Positions 49,242-59,699 of a stretch of 64,000 nt of DNA are shown here, one piece after another. The DNA comes from Odobenus rosmarus divergens. Its lineage: Eukaryota; Chordata; Mammalia; Carnivora; Odobenidae. The notes under the pieces were generated by a model. It ran no database searches, had not been told where the DNA came from, and was given only the letters and a program-made list of their open reading frames with translations. The position numbers and the translations under genes are program-made. Position 1 is the stretch's first letter; each line of letters opens with the position of its first letter. The DNA is taken from the NCBI RefSeq assembly GCF_000321225.1, contig NW_004450459.1, positions 950,471 to 1,014,470 on the forward strand, given 5' to 3'.

Positions 49242-50630
49242 CATTTATGACTTTTCATAAACATCACTTATTTTCCAGAAAATGCTTAAAAGGCTAAGCT
49301 CTTGAAAATTTTAATTTGTCTTTAAAGATTTCAAATGTACTCTTCTGCTTTTCTTCATACCAAGAAGAACTAATTGTTCTGAATTGATGCAAGGCTTGAG
49401 ATTATATTGCATATAAACAAAGACATGGTAACTAGATAGCTAATTCTTGGGGTCTCCTAATTCAATGCTTGCTGAGAAAAAGTGCAAAATTTTCATTGTT
49501 GTTCTTAATATGTATTCGCAGAATGTCACTGCCCTCCAGTAAGCAAAAATCTTGTCTCTCTGAATTCTTTCACAAAAATCCTTTAGAGTTTTGAATAGTA
49601 CCAAATATTACCAAAAAATACGTATGTTTTTGAGGCTTCATTTTTTTTATGGACATTAAGTGGTATGGTGGGCGATGGAGCAGTTTGTAAATACATACAG
49701 GTCAGCTCTCCTTGGTAAATGTTTAATGGACATACTTTCATTTAAATCTTACAAACTGAATAGTAGTTAACACATGCCATAAAAGAATTCAATATGAGGT
49801 TTCAAAACCATTGTTATTGTCATTTGAACTAGTGTTATTCAGTGTCATTGTCATTACCAAGTTGCTTGGGAGGTTACCCATTTTAGTTATGTTGCTAAAG
49901 TCAGCTTGGTTTGCTGGTGTTATTTCTTTGTTTTTCCCTTCTTTGGCACTTTTCTTTGGCCCTTATTATAGTCATCATGGTTATTTTTGTTTATCTTGCT
50001 TATGATAAATACAAATATATCTTAAGGCAAAAGACACAGGACAAATGGAAAAACTACAGCACAGTTGAAACCAAAATTGCAGGTGAGGTGGTACAAAAGA
50101 AAATGATGAGTTGTTTTCTTTTCTTTTCTTTTCTTTTCTTTTATTATGTTATGTTAGTCACCATTTGAAAATGATGAATTCTTAAACTTCTTTAATAGAT
50201 AGCACAGATCCCTATTACAAATATACTGTAAGTGTGCAGATATATTGTGTGTAGAATTAAAATACAAGTCCATGCTCTGTAAGTTTTATTGTGTGTAATT
50301 AAAATGTCTGAGAAAAGGCCAGTACATGAAGAGAGAGTTACGCAGAGTCAGCCGGAGGCACCTTCCTTCTTATCAAAGAGTGGACAGCTAAAAACTGCAG
50401 TGAATCAGGGAGGCGAGGCTATAAGGGAGACCAGGAAGGTTAAGAAGTCCGCAAATATGAAGAAGGGATGGTCAGCATGGAGTTGTGGTTCAGGCACCAA
50501 ACAGTCAGGAACCAGGAATATAGGAAAAGCCAAGGACAAGACAGTGATACATGAAAAGCCAGGTCTGGGTTGGGAGTATGAATGTAACAGTGATACACTA
50601 GAGACTTGGTCTCATCATTTGTTAAAACCT
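49242..50630. other. Intron with (TTTTC)n microsatellite
   Basis: A TTTTC pentanucleotide run lies at 50113-50143. The 144-residue open frame at 50289-50723 runs into the SINE and has no recognised domain. Confidence 0.6.
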
Positions 50631-50638
50631 AACAAAAG

Positions 50639-50839
50639 GGGTGCCTGGGTGGCTCAGTTGGTTAAGCATCTGCCTTTGGCTCAGGTCATGATCTCGGGGT
50701 CCTGGGATCAAGCCCCACTTTGAGCTCCCTGCTCAGCTGGAAGTCTGCTTCTCCCTCTCCCTCTACCTTTCCCCCTGCTTGTGCTTGCTTGCTCTCTCTC
50801 TCTCTCTCTGTCAAATAAATAAAATCTTAAAAAAAAAAA
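50639..50839 (+). mobile_element. CAN-SINE
   Basis: Plus-strand element between two taacaaa motifs (from 50630 and from 50840). Confidence 0.93.
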
Positions 50840-50849
50840 TAACAAAGAC

Positions 50850-51180
50850 AACCTCCAACAGAAACCCCCTTGTACTCTTCAAACTGTGGCCCACTGAGAC
50901 AACCTCAAAAGTGGCCCCAAAATGTAACTAATTTGTTAGCAACCATACCAGTCAGATCCTGACCTTTCCCATGTTTATAGCAAATACTGTAATTTCTAGT
51001 GTCATAGTATATATATTTTAATTACATATTTTATTTAGATTTTATTGTTAATATGTGGAAATTACTGTTTCTGTTTGATAAAAGTTTAATGTTAAAAAGT
51101 AATTTTAAAGTTCACTTTAAAAAGCCCTGAAAGTTTTCATTCTTAAACAATTTTATTTAATTATTTTTTAGCTAAGATTG
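50850..51180. other. Intron, no gene seen
   Basis: AT-rich, no feature recognised. Confidence 0.55.
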
Positions 51181-51182
51181 TT

Positions 51183-51368
51183 TTTAAGATTTTATTTACT
51201 TATTTGACAGAAAGAGAGAGAATACAAGCAGGGGGAGCCGCAGGGGGAGGGGGAGAAGCAGGCTCCCCTCTGAGCAGGGAGCCCAGCGCAGGGCTCTATC
51301 CCAGGACGCTGGGATCATGACCTGAGCTGAAGGCAGACGCTGAACCGACTGAGCCACCCAGGCGTCCC
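51183..51368 (-). mobile_element. CAN-SINE
   Basis: Minus-strand element with an A/T tail at the left and the G-rich head ending ccacccaggcgtccc at the right. Confidence 0.93.
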
Positions 51369-51396
51369 TCTTAAACACATTTTAAAATGAAATGTT

Positions 51397-51589
51397 GGGG
51401 CGCCTGGGTGGCTCAGATGGTTCAGCATCTGCCTTCGGCTCAGGTCATGATCCCAGGGTCCTGGGATGGAGCCATGTGTCAGGCTCCCAGCTCAGTGCGG
51501 AGTCTGCCTCTCCTTCTTCCTCTGCTTGTGCTCTCTCTGTCTCTCTCTCTCTCAAAATGAATAAATAAAATCTTTAAAAATAAATAAAT
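51397..51589 (+). mobile_element. CAN-SINE
   Basis: Plus-strand element just right of the previous one; TSD aaaatgaaatg(t) at 51384 and 51590. Confidence 0.94.
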
Positions 51590-51639
51590 AAAATGAAATG
51601 TGTTTTTAAAAATATCTAAATCATTCTTTCTTGTGAGAG

Positions 51640-51960
51640 CATGATGATAAAAATACAGTGACTACCTGATATTAAAATATACCTCAAAGCTACAATAATT
51701 AAAAGAGGAAGATACTGTTCTAAAAACAGAAAAGTTGAGGAAAGAGAATAGAAAGCCACATATATGTGCATATGTGTACACATGTGTGTGAATAAATGTA
51801 TTTAGTTAATCATAAGAGTAGAATTTCAAATCAATTAGAAAAGTATAGATTATCCAATTAGTTATATATTTGGAAAAAATAAATAAGATTCTTATCTCAC
51901 ATCATACATCAAAATTAATTCTACTTGAATAAGAAGTTAAATAAACTCATCCAATGAATT
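51640..51960 (+). mobile_element. Old L1 ORF2 fragment
   Basis: The text ttaaaatatacctcaaagct, aagtatagattatccaatt and catcaaaattaattctac follows L1 ORF2 just upstream of the part seen from 52470. Confidence 0.75.
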
Positions 51961-52103
51961 GCAAAAGTAGGACAGATTTACTCAAACCCTGCCAAGATAC
52001 CTTTAATTTAATGTTACATAAGAGGAGGGGAAAAAAGTTTGAATATTAATTATAATAACCAATCTTATGAGAATGCATATATACCCCATATTATCGAGTG
52101 AAT

Positions 52104-52161
52104 CCTAAATCATGTACTAATTAGTATAGTTACCTAAATCATGTACTAATTAGTATAGTTA
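52104..52161. repeat. Perfect 29-bp tandem duplication
   Basis: The unit starting cctaaatcatgtactaatta occurs twice in direct succession without a difference. Confidence 0.95.
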
Positions 52162-52217
52162 CCTCGAGGCAATGGAATTACCATAGGGACCATAACATCA
52201 AAAACGCCTTCCAGAAA
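52143..52217 (+). repeat. 75-bp direct duplicate, left copy
   Basis: All 75 bases, from gtactaattag to cttccagaaa, recur at 53622-53696. The sequence continues beyond the shared part into ordinary-looking text here, so this is probably the source. Confidence 0.95.
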
Positions 52218-52918
52218 AGTCAATGGCTTTGTGATCAGATGTTCGCCTTCTTTTCCACCAAACCATTAGCTAAAGCAGGCAATAAAAGTAAGATTAATTC
52301 CATTGCTTTCATTTATTCTACTTCAGTTATAATTCTTATCAGAGGTACAAATGGTCAAAAGTTTTAAGTAGAAGAATGAATAATGACATGACAAACAACA
52401 AACTAAATCATCATTTTCTTTATTTAAAAATTCTATTAAAACATGTTATTTAAAAATTTAAATGTCAAATATAAAATAATAAAAGAATAGAAGAAATATA
52501 ACTGAACATTTGTCTGATCTCATGAGGAGAATGTCTTTCAACCCATAAACCCAAAAGAAGGAAGCAAAAAAGAAAAGACTGATAGATTTGACTAATAAAA
52601 ATTTTAAATTTCAGTACCTGAAAAATAATACAAACAGAATTAAAAGTAAAATAAAATTGGAAAAATATTTTTAAATGTAGATGGTTGGCAAGGTGTTAAG
52701 TCCTTCACATACAGATTTCTGACAAATCAATGAGAAAAAAAGAGTAACAGATAGGAATAAGGAATTAGCAAAAGAAAAATTCTCGATGGGCTATAAGTGT
52801 GAAACTGTCAAATTACAACAACAGTTACAGTTTTTTTATAAAGTTGGCAAAGATTAAAAATCTAAGATGTCAAAATACAAGATACTTTATTGAAAGTTTT
52901 TATGAAAAGTCTACTTTT

Positions 52919-53115
52919 GGGGCACCTGGTTGGCTCAGTCGGTTAAGCATCTGCCTTTGGCTCAGGTCATGATTCCAGGGACCTGGGATCAAGCCCCACA
53001 TCAGGCTCCCTGCTCAGTGGGAAGCCTGCTTCTCCCTCTCCCACTCCCCCTGCTTGTGTTCCTGCTCTCGCTGTGTCTCTGTCAAATAAATAAATAAAAT
53101 CTTAAAAAAAAAAAA
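52919..53115 (+). mobile_element. CAN-SINE
   Basis: Plus-strand element flanked by gaaaagtctactttt (52904-52918 and 53116-53130). Confidence 0.95.
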
Positions 53116-53130
53116 GAAAAGTCTACTTTT

Positions 53131-53321
53131 GTTGTTTTAAAGATTTTTATATATTTATTTGCGAGAGAGAGAAAGCACAAGTGGGGGAGGGGCAGAGGGA
53201 GAGAAACAAGCAGACTCCATGTTGAGCAGGGAACCCCACACGGAGCTCGATCCCAGGACCATGAGATCATGACCTGAGCCGAAGGCAGATGCTTAACTGA
53301 CTGAGCCACCCAGGTGCCCCT
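53131..53321 (-). mobile_element. CAN-SINE at the same target site
   Basis: Minus-strand element whose flanks are again gaaaagtctactttt (53116-53130 and 53322-53336), so three copies of that 15-mer exist. Confidence 0.95.
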
Positions 53322-53621
53322 GAAAAGTCTACTTTTATCATTGCTGGTGAGAATACAAAATAGTGCAATATATATGGAGGACAATTTGGCAATAAATAAC
53401 AAAAACCTTTAAAATTTTTATACTTTGCAAGCAGTAATTTCATTTCTAGGATTTATGACAAGGACAAATTGAGAAATATCTAAATATTCAATAAGAAATT
53501 GATTATATTAAGGTATACCCACACTACCACTAAAAAAAGTTATAGGTTGTTATTATACATGTTTGAGTACTTTTATTATGACATGAGAAAAATGACATAA
53601 AGAAAAGAAGTTATAAAAGCA

Positions 53622-53696
53622 GTACTAATTAGTATAGTTACCTCGAGGCAATGGAATTACCATAGGGACCATAACATCAAAAACGCCTTCCAGAAA
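53622..53696 (+). repeat. 75-bp direct duplicate, right copy
   Basis: Exact copy of 52143-52217, set in sequence that reads as the end of the L1 from 52470, so it is probably the inserted copy. There is no poly(A) or target duplication. Confidence 0.93.
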
Positions 53697-53835
53697 GATA
53701 GAAGTCATTATACTATCTGATTGTTAGTAAAATAGATAGGCAAGATATACCAAATGACAGCTATCAAGATGGAGGGGGGTTAACTCTCATAAATAATATA
53801 AATATGTGAAAAATAGTATAGCACTCTACACTTTT

Positions 53836-53969
53836 TGGGGGGGGAGAGGGAGGGGAGAGGGAGTGGGAGAGAAGAATCTTAAGTGGTCTCAATCTCACAA
53901 CCCTGAGACCATGACCTGAGCTGAAATCAAGAGTTGGAGGCTTAACCAACTGAGTCACCCAGGTGCCCC
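53836..53969 (-). mobile_element. Shortened CAN-SINE
   Basis: Minus-strand element lacking much of the centre; TSD agcactctacactttt at 53820-53835 and 53970-53985. Confidence 0.93.
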
Positions 53970-53985
53970 AGCACTCTACACTTTT

Positions 53986-54464
53986 AGCAGGATATATCAC
54001 CAGTCTAAATAGCCGTGTTATTTTTTTAAGCCATTATTGTCCTGGTTATGAAATTCTTTACCATAAAAATTCAGTCCAATTGAACTGCTACACAGAATGT
54101 CAAAGGAATTTGATATTTTCTGAAATGCCCAGAGAACAAAGAACAAAAGAATTGACAAGATACTATAGTTGGGCAATGTTCTGATATAGATGCATCTCTC
54201 AATTCTTTTAGAATCTGACCCTCTCCACATTTAATTGCTAAACATCACAACATCTTATGTGGCATAATGTATATAATGCTGGAAAACATCCTGATTTTCC
54301 AAAAGGAAAAATACTAGAAACCAAAAATTAGCAGCCTGATATAGGTTCACAAGACAAAATTCTCAACAAACTATTAAACCAGTAGATGTTAAGTTAGAAA
54401 GAAAATGATTAAGAACAAATCTTCCAGCCACTAGAGTGTATTCAACCACTGAAAGTCCAGGTTA
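53986..54464. other. Intron, no gene seen
   Basis: No feature recognised. Confidence 0.55.
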
Positions 54465-54478
54465 GAAAAGATCGGGCA

Positions 54479-54688
54479 GGGTGCCTGGGTGGCTCAGTCG
54501 TTAAGTGTCGGCCTTCGGCTCAGGTCATGATCCCAGGGTCCTGGGATCGAGCCCCACATCGGGCTCCCTGCTCTGCAGGAAGCCTGCTTCTCCCTCTCCC
54601 ACTCCCCCTCCTTGTGTTCCCTCTCTCACTGTGTCTCTCTCTGTCAAATAAATTATTAAAAAATCTTTAAAAAAAAGAAAAAGAAAAA
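54479..54688 (+). mobile_element. CAN-SINE
   Basis: Plus-strand element with an exact TSD gaaaagatcgggca (54465-54478 and 54689-54702). Confidence 0.96.
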
Positions 54689-54702
54689 GAAAAGATCGGG
54701 CA

Positions 54703-55859
54703 TCATCCGGGAAGAAGACTTGGAAGCTGCATGTCACTACCTCCCACTGACCTTCCAGGTGGATCCCTAGGGCTGGTTGGTTCCATATACATTGCATTCC
54801 CTCTATAAGCCACTGTTCCCCTGAAATCCTCTTTTGCTGTCCTAGACCAGGCTCCCCATCTCACTGGTGCTCATCCTAGCTTGGCTGCAAGTAAACAGCA
54901 GTGCTAAGAGTACTTGGACACCCCCCAGAAGTTATATGGCCATGCATGCCACAAAACAGTGGGGCATCAATCTTCAGGCCTCCAACATGAAACGAAGAGC
55001 CATGTATCAAAATGAAGGTGTTGATATGTGGTTAGGTCTCTCAGAGGCTTGTTTCCATCAGCACAAATCATTCATAAATAATCTTGATAGACACAGGAGT
55101 GAACTCAGCACTCAGGGTGTCTTTTCCTGGATAGAGCACCAAGATGTTTTCTAAGAAATGCTTATAAGTAGGAGCCTTCTAGAGAGATACACTGGAGAAC
55201 TAAATCGGATTGATTTTTGGCAGGTTTGTCTCAACTATTCCACCTTGGATAGGTTTAGTTAGCCCCTTCTGAAACTGGTCTCCTGCCTTCTGCCTTGTTC
55301 CAGATATTTCCTTGACCAGCTGGTAGAACACTGTAATGGCCTTTTTACAAAATAGATCAAGCCCTTGACAGAGCCAACCATTTATACCATTCATCACATT
55401 TTTCCAATCTGGGTTCGGCCGGTTTAGAAAGGTTAGACATATCAGCTAGCACTAGCTCTCAGAGAAGCAGCAGGGTCAGGAACCATTCTATAAATCTCAA
55501 TTCACTTTAATAAAATGAGCAATCAGTTTAACCACCTACAGTTCTTCCTTGGTTTAGGATATGCATAGGATGGAACAACAGAAGCAAAAACCACAAAAAC
55601 CCTGGGCTGCCCAAATCTACAAGACTCCTATATGATCCTGTGGACAAAGCACTAATAGACTTCTAATATCAATGGAAAGTTCAACTTTAAAACGTCATAG
55701 TGTCCCAGTCCCTCTGTTTACTTAAAAAGAAAGAATATCTTACGAGCATGTTTCCCCCACGATAACACACCCACTAACATGCTCATATACAAGATCATCT
55801 GATACATCTGGCTACACACTACACCCAACCACAGGACACTTCCTATTATTGGTTACGCT
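54703..55859. other. Intron, no gene seen
   Basis: The open frames at 54867-55154 (+) and 55200-55397 (-) gave no recognised protein. No clear repeat. Confidence 0.5.
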
Positions 55860-57056
55860 GACATCAAACATTTAGGAAAACTGACTACAAGCTAGGTCAT
55901 CAAGCTAGTCAATTTGAAATCATCATGTCAAAAACTGGTATCATGCAGAACATATCATCTAACTACAGTGCGCTTTAGTTAGAAAAACTAAACTAGAGAA
56001 ATAAAATATTTGAAAATTTAACATACACTGCTGGAACAACTTATCAATCAGAAAAACCAAAATGGAGTTATAAACTTTTTAGAAAATATTTAGAAAAATA
56101 CCAGGGTGCTGTAAGTATTATGTACCAAAACTGTAGGACACAGAGTTATAAAGATTCTTAAAGTTTTAGTCTTAAATGCTTACATTAGAAAAGAAAGAAA
56201 AGTTCAACTTAATGAAGTGAATATCCAACCACAAGTAATTAGAAAAAAAGAACAGCAAACAAAACTCAAGAAGATGAGAGAAAATAATAAAAATAAGAGC
56301 AGAAGTTAACGAAAAAGAAAATAAACATATAATGAAGAGGGTCAATAAAGGTCCAAAAAGCAATAAAATATACAAATCTAGTGAAAATAATCAAAAGAAA
56401 AAAGAGAAGGGCATTAAAATTTTTAAGTAAAAAGGGGGTAAAGCTATAGTTGCTATAGAAATTAAACAGATAAAATGTTTTTGAACAACTTTGTGCCTAT
56501 AAATTTGAAAACTTAAATGAAATAAACAGATAAATACAGGTTAACAAAACCCAACTCTTTAAAAAAGAGAGAACATAAAATGTCATATAAGCTTTTAGGA
56601 AATTGAACCAGTAGTTTAAAATACTCCCATTTAGCGTGTGCGCACACACACACACAGGATCCAGATGGATTTCTAGGAAATTCTACCATTCAAGCATCAG
56701 GAAATTCTAATCTTACACAAACTATTCCATACAATGGAAAAAGAGTCATTTGTAATATAACAGCTTTCAAAACCAGAAAGGGATATTATAAGAAAAGAAA
56801 AATATAGGCCAGTCTCACTTATGAGTGAATATAGATGCAAAAACTCTGAAAATAAACATTGTTATAAAACAGATCAGACAATGTATAAATATGATAACTT
56901 ATTAAGACCAAGTTGGTGTTTACTAGGAATTCTAGATTAGTTTATCATGAGAAGATCAATTAAAGTAATTCAGCACATTAGCAATTTAAGATAAAAAAAT
57001 CATATCTTAATAGAAGCCAAAAAAATTGGATAACCTTCTATATCCATTTGTGATTT

Positions 57057-57245
57057 TTTTTTAAAGATTTTATTTATTTATTTGAGAGAGAGAGAATGAG
57101 AGAGAGCACGAGAGGGAAGAGGGTCAGAGGGAGAAGCAGACTCCCCGCTGAGCGGGGAGCCCGATGTGGGACTCGATCCCGGGACTCCAGGATCATGACC
57201 TGAGCCGAAGGCAGTCGCTTAACCAACTGAGCCACCCAGGCACCC
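57057..57245 (-). mobile_element. CAN-SINE
   Basis: Minus-strand element; TSD catttgtgattt at 57045-57056 and 57249-57260. Confidence 0.94.
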
Positions 57246-57879
57246 TCCCATTTGTGATTTAAAAGAAGAGAAACAACCTCCTTAACACACTGGGAATGGA
57301 AGTCACTTTCTTAACCCAATAAAGGGCATTTCAAAAGACCCAGAGAAATTTCAAACCTAACAATGAGACTTTGAAAGCATCCTCTATAATCTCAGGATCA
57401 AGATAAGGATGACTGTTTTCATCAACCCTATTCTACCTTGTATTGGAGGTCCTTGCACAGTAAAGCAAGAAAAAGAAATAAAAGGCAAAGGATTGAAAAG
57501 AAACAAAAATGTTCATTATTTGTATATGATACGATTGTTTACACAGAAAATCTCAAAGGAAAAAAACAGCTTAACACACAGGGATTATTTAATAAATGTT
57601 TGCTGAGGAAATAAGAAATAAAATAATTGTGCAGATTAAGTGAAATAACCTGTGTCAACTATTTGGCACATAGTAGAAACTTAATGAATACTAATTTCCT
57701 TTCCCTTAAAATTTACGTTTTAGTTATTTATGTCAATTTACTTCAAAAAATTTTTTTAAGTAAAAATTTAAATTATTTAGAGATGTTGGATTCAAAAATC
57801 AATACACAAAAGTAAGTTACGTTTCTAGATATCCACAACAGTTAGTTAAAAAGTAAATTTTTAAAATATAGGGTGGTTC

Positions 57880-58082
57880 GGGGCGCCTGGGTGGCTCAGT
57901 TGGTTAAACGACTGCCTTCGGCTAGGGTCATGGTCCTGAGTCCCAGGATCGAGTCCCGCATCGGGTTCCCTGCTCAGCGGGGGGTCTGCTTCTCCCTCTG
58001 ACCCTGCCCCCTCTCATGTGCGCTCTCTCTCTCTCATTCTCGCTCTCTCAAATAAATAAATAAATAAATCTTTAAAAAAAAA
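57880..58082 (+). mobile_element. CAN-SINE inserted in the head of another SINE
   Basis: Plus-strand element; TSD atagggtggttc at 57868-57879 and 58083-58094. The duplicated target includes the gggtgg..tcag head of the next SINE. Confidence 0.93.
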
Positions 58083-58295
58083 ATAGGGTGGTTCAGTCAT
58101 TAAGCATCTGCCTTCGGCTCAGGTCATGATCCCAGGGTCCTGGGATCGAGTCCCGCATCGGGCTCCCTGCTCTGCGGGAAGCCTGCTTTTCCCTCTCCCA
58201 CTCCCCCTGCTTGTGATCCCTCTCTCACTGTCTCTCTCTCTCTGTCAAATAAATAAATAAAATCTTTAAAAAATAAAATAAAATAAAATAAAATA
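58083..58295 (+). mobile_element. 5'-truncated CAN-SINE, target of the previous one
   Basis: Starts at gggtggttcagtcattaag, lacking the first bases of the family, and ends in an (AAAAT)n tail. Confidence 0.92.
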
Positions 58296-58470
58296 GCCAT
58301 AAACATTTTTAAATATCTATGATAAAGTAAAGAATGTTAAGCCTTCTGTAGAGAAAGCTTAAAAACTTCATTGAAAGACATTAAAGAAGAGTGAATAAGG
58401 TCTATCATATTATCAGAAAGGAAGACTAAATATCATAAAGTATATCATAATTCTCTCCAAATTGATCTTT

Positions 58471-58811
58471 TTTTCTATTTATTTATTTTTTTATTTTTTT
58501 GATGTAGCGTTCCATGATTCATTGTTGGCGTATAACACCCAGTGCTCCATTCAATACGTGCCCTCTTTAATACCCGTCACCAGGCTAACCCATCCCCTCA
58601 CCCCCTTCCCTCTAGAACCCTCAGTTTGTTTCTCAGAGTCCATAGTCTCTCATGGTTCATCTCCCCCTCCAAATCCCCCCTTCATTTTTCCCTTCCTACT
58701 ATCTTCTTTTTTTTTTTTTTAACATATAATGTATTATTTGTTTCAGGGGTACAGGTCTGTGATTCATCAGTCTTATACAATTCACAGTGCTCACCATAGC
58801 ACATACCCTCC
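58471..58811 (-). mobile_element. L1 3' end fragment with TSD
   Basis: Reverse-complement L1 3' UTR (agtgctccattcaatacg, gattcatcagtcttatac). The TSD ctccaaattgatcttt lies at 58455-58470 and 58812-58827. The open frames in it are not real genes. Confidence 0.93.
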
Positions 58812-59376
58812 CTCCAAATTGATCTTTAACTTCAGCACAATTCTAACAGAAACTCAACAAGCTGATTACAGAATTTACAGGAAAGAAAGGAGGGCCAACA
58901 AAAGCCAAGATACTTCCAAAGAACAAGGTGTGGGGAGGGGTTGGGAGATTCTCCCCACCAGATATCAAGACTCACTATAACCTATGGAAATCAAGGCAGT
59001 GTGATATTGGTGCAGGCACAGACTAATATACCAAAGGAAGAATAGAGGGCCTAGTACTAAACCCATGCCTATAAGACATCGCAGATCATGAAAAAAGGTG
59101 ATCATATCAATAAATGACACAAGGTCGATTGTTTATCCAAACAGAAAAAAAAATGAAGTGGTATCCCTTTCCTACATTCTAACACAAAAATGAATTTAAA
59201 TCAAATACTTAATATAAAACACCAAGTTATAAAATTTGCCAAAGACGATATCAAATATTTTTCTCTGTAACCTTATTTCTTAAATAAGAAGCAAATAATG
59301 CAAAACTTGATGAGAAGATTGATAAATTACAGTAAAATTCAGAATCTGAACTCACCGGTAAGAATGAAAAGCAAGC

Positions 59377-59587
59377 GGGGCACCTTGGTGGCTCAGTTAG
59401 TTAAGTGTCAGACTCTCGGTTTCGGCTCAGGTCATGATGTCAGAGACATGAGCTGGAACCCTGCATCAGGGCTCCAAGCTCAGCATGGAGTCTGCTTGAG
59501 ATTCTTTCCCTGTCCCTCCCCCTCTTCCCCTCCTCTCTGTCTCTCTCTCTCTCTAAAATAAAATAAATAAATAAAATCTTTTTTAAA
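59377..59587 (+). mobile_element. CAN-SINE, diverged subfamily
   Basis: Plus-strand element with an extra cagactctcggtttcggctc block; exact 17-bp TSD aagaatgaaaagcaagc (59360-59376 and 59588-59604). Confidence 0.93.
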
Positions 59588-59699
59588 AAGAATGAAAAGC
59601 AAGCAATAGAGAAGAGAAAGATATTTACAATATATATAACCGTTAAGGAGGTTGGTATTCAAAGGGTTCACTGTGAAGCATGTGTGTGCCCCACTGCCC

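Larger units (their letters stand above)
51961..52469. other. Unassigned segment between two L1 pieces
   Basis: Not L1 by eye. It holds a perfect 29-bp tandem duplication (52104-52132, 52133-52161), the left copy of a 75-bp duplicate (52143-52217), and an exon-like block on the minus strand (52163-52269). Confidence 0.6.
52470..53760 (+). mobile_element. Old L1 ORF2 3' part, interrupted
   Basis: The pieces atagatttgactaataaaaat, aggaattagcaaaagaaaa, attgctggtgagaatacaaa and caagcagtaatttcatttc follow L1 ORF2 to its end. SINEs (52919-53115, 53131-53321) and a 75-bp segment interrupt it. Confidence 0.75.

Noticed and set aside
50289..50723. 144-residue open frame
   Set aside because: Its end lies in a CAN-SINE and the rest has no recognisable domain, start context or splice support.
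54867..55154. 95-residue open frame (start MLILAWLQVNSSAK)
   Set aside because: It looks at first like a signal peptide, but there is no family resemblance, and the flanks show no splice sites or promoter.
55200..55397. Minus-strand 65-residue open frame
   Set aside because: Short, no recognised family; similar lengths are expected by chance in AT-rich intron.
58462..58980. Overlapping plus-strand open frames of 83-86 residues
   Set aside because: They fall in the reverse strand of an L1 3' UTR and in old L1 text.
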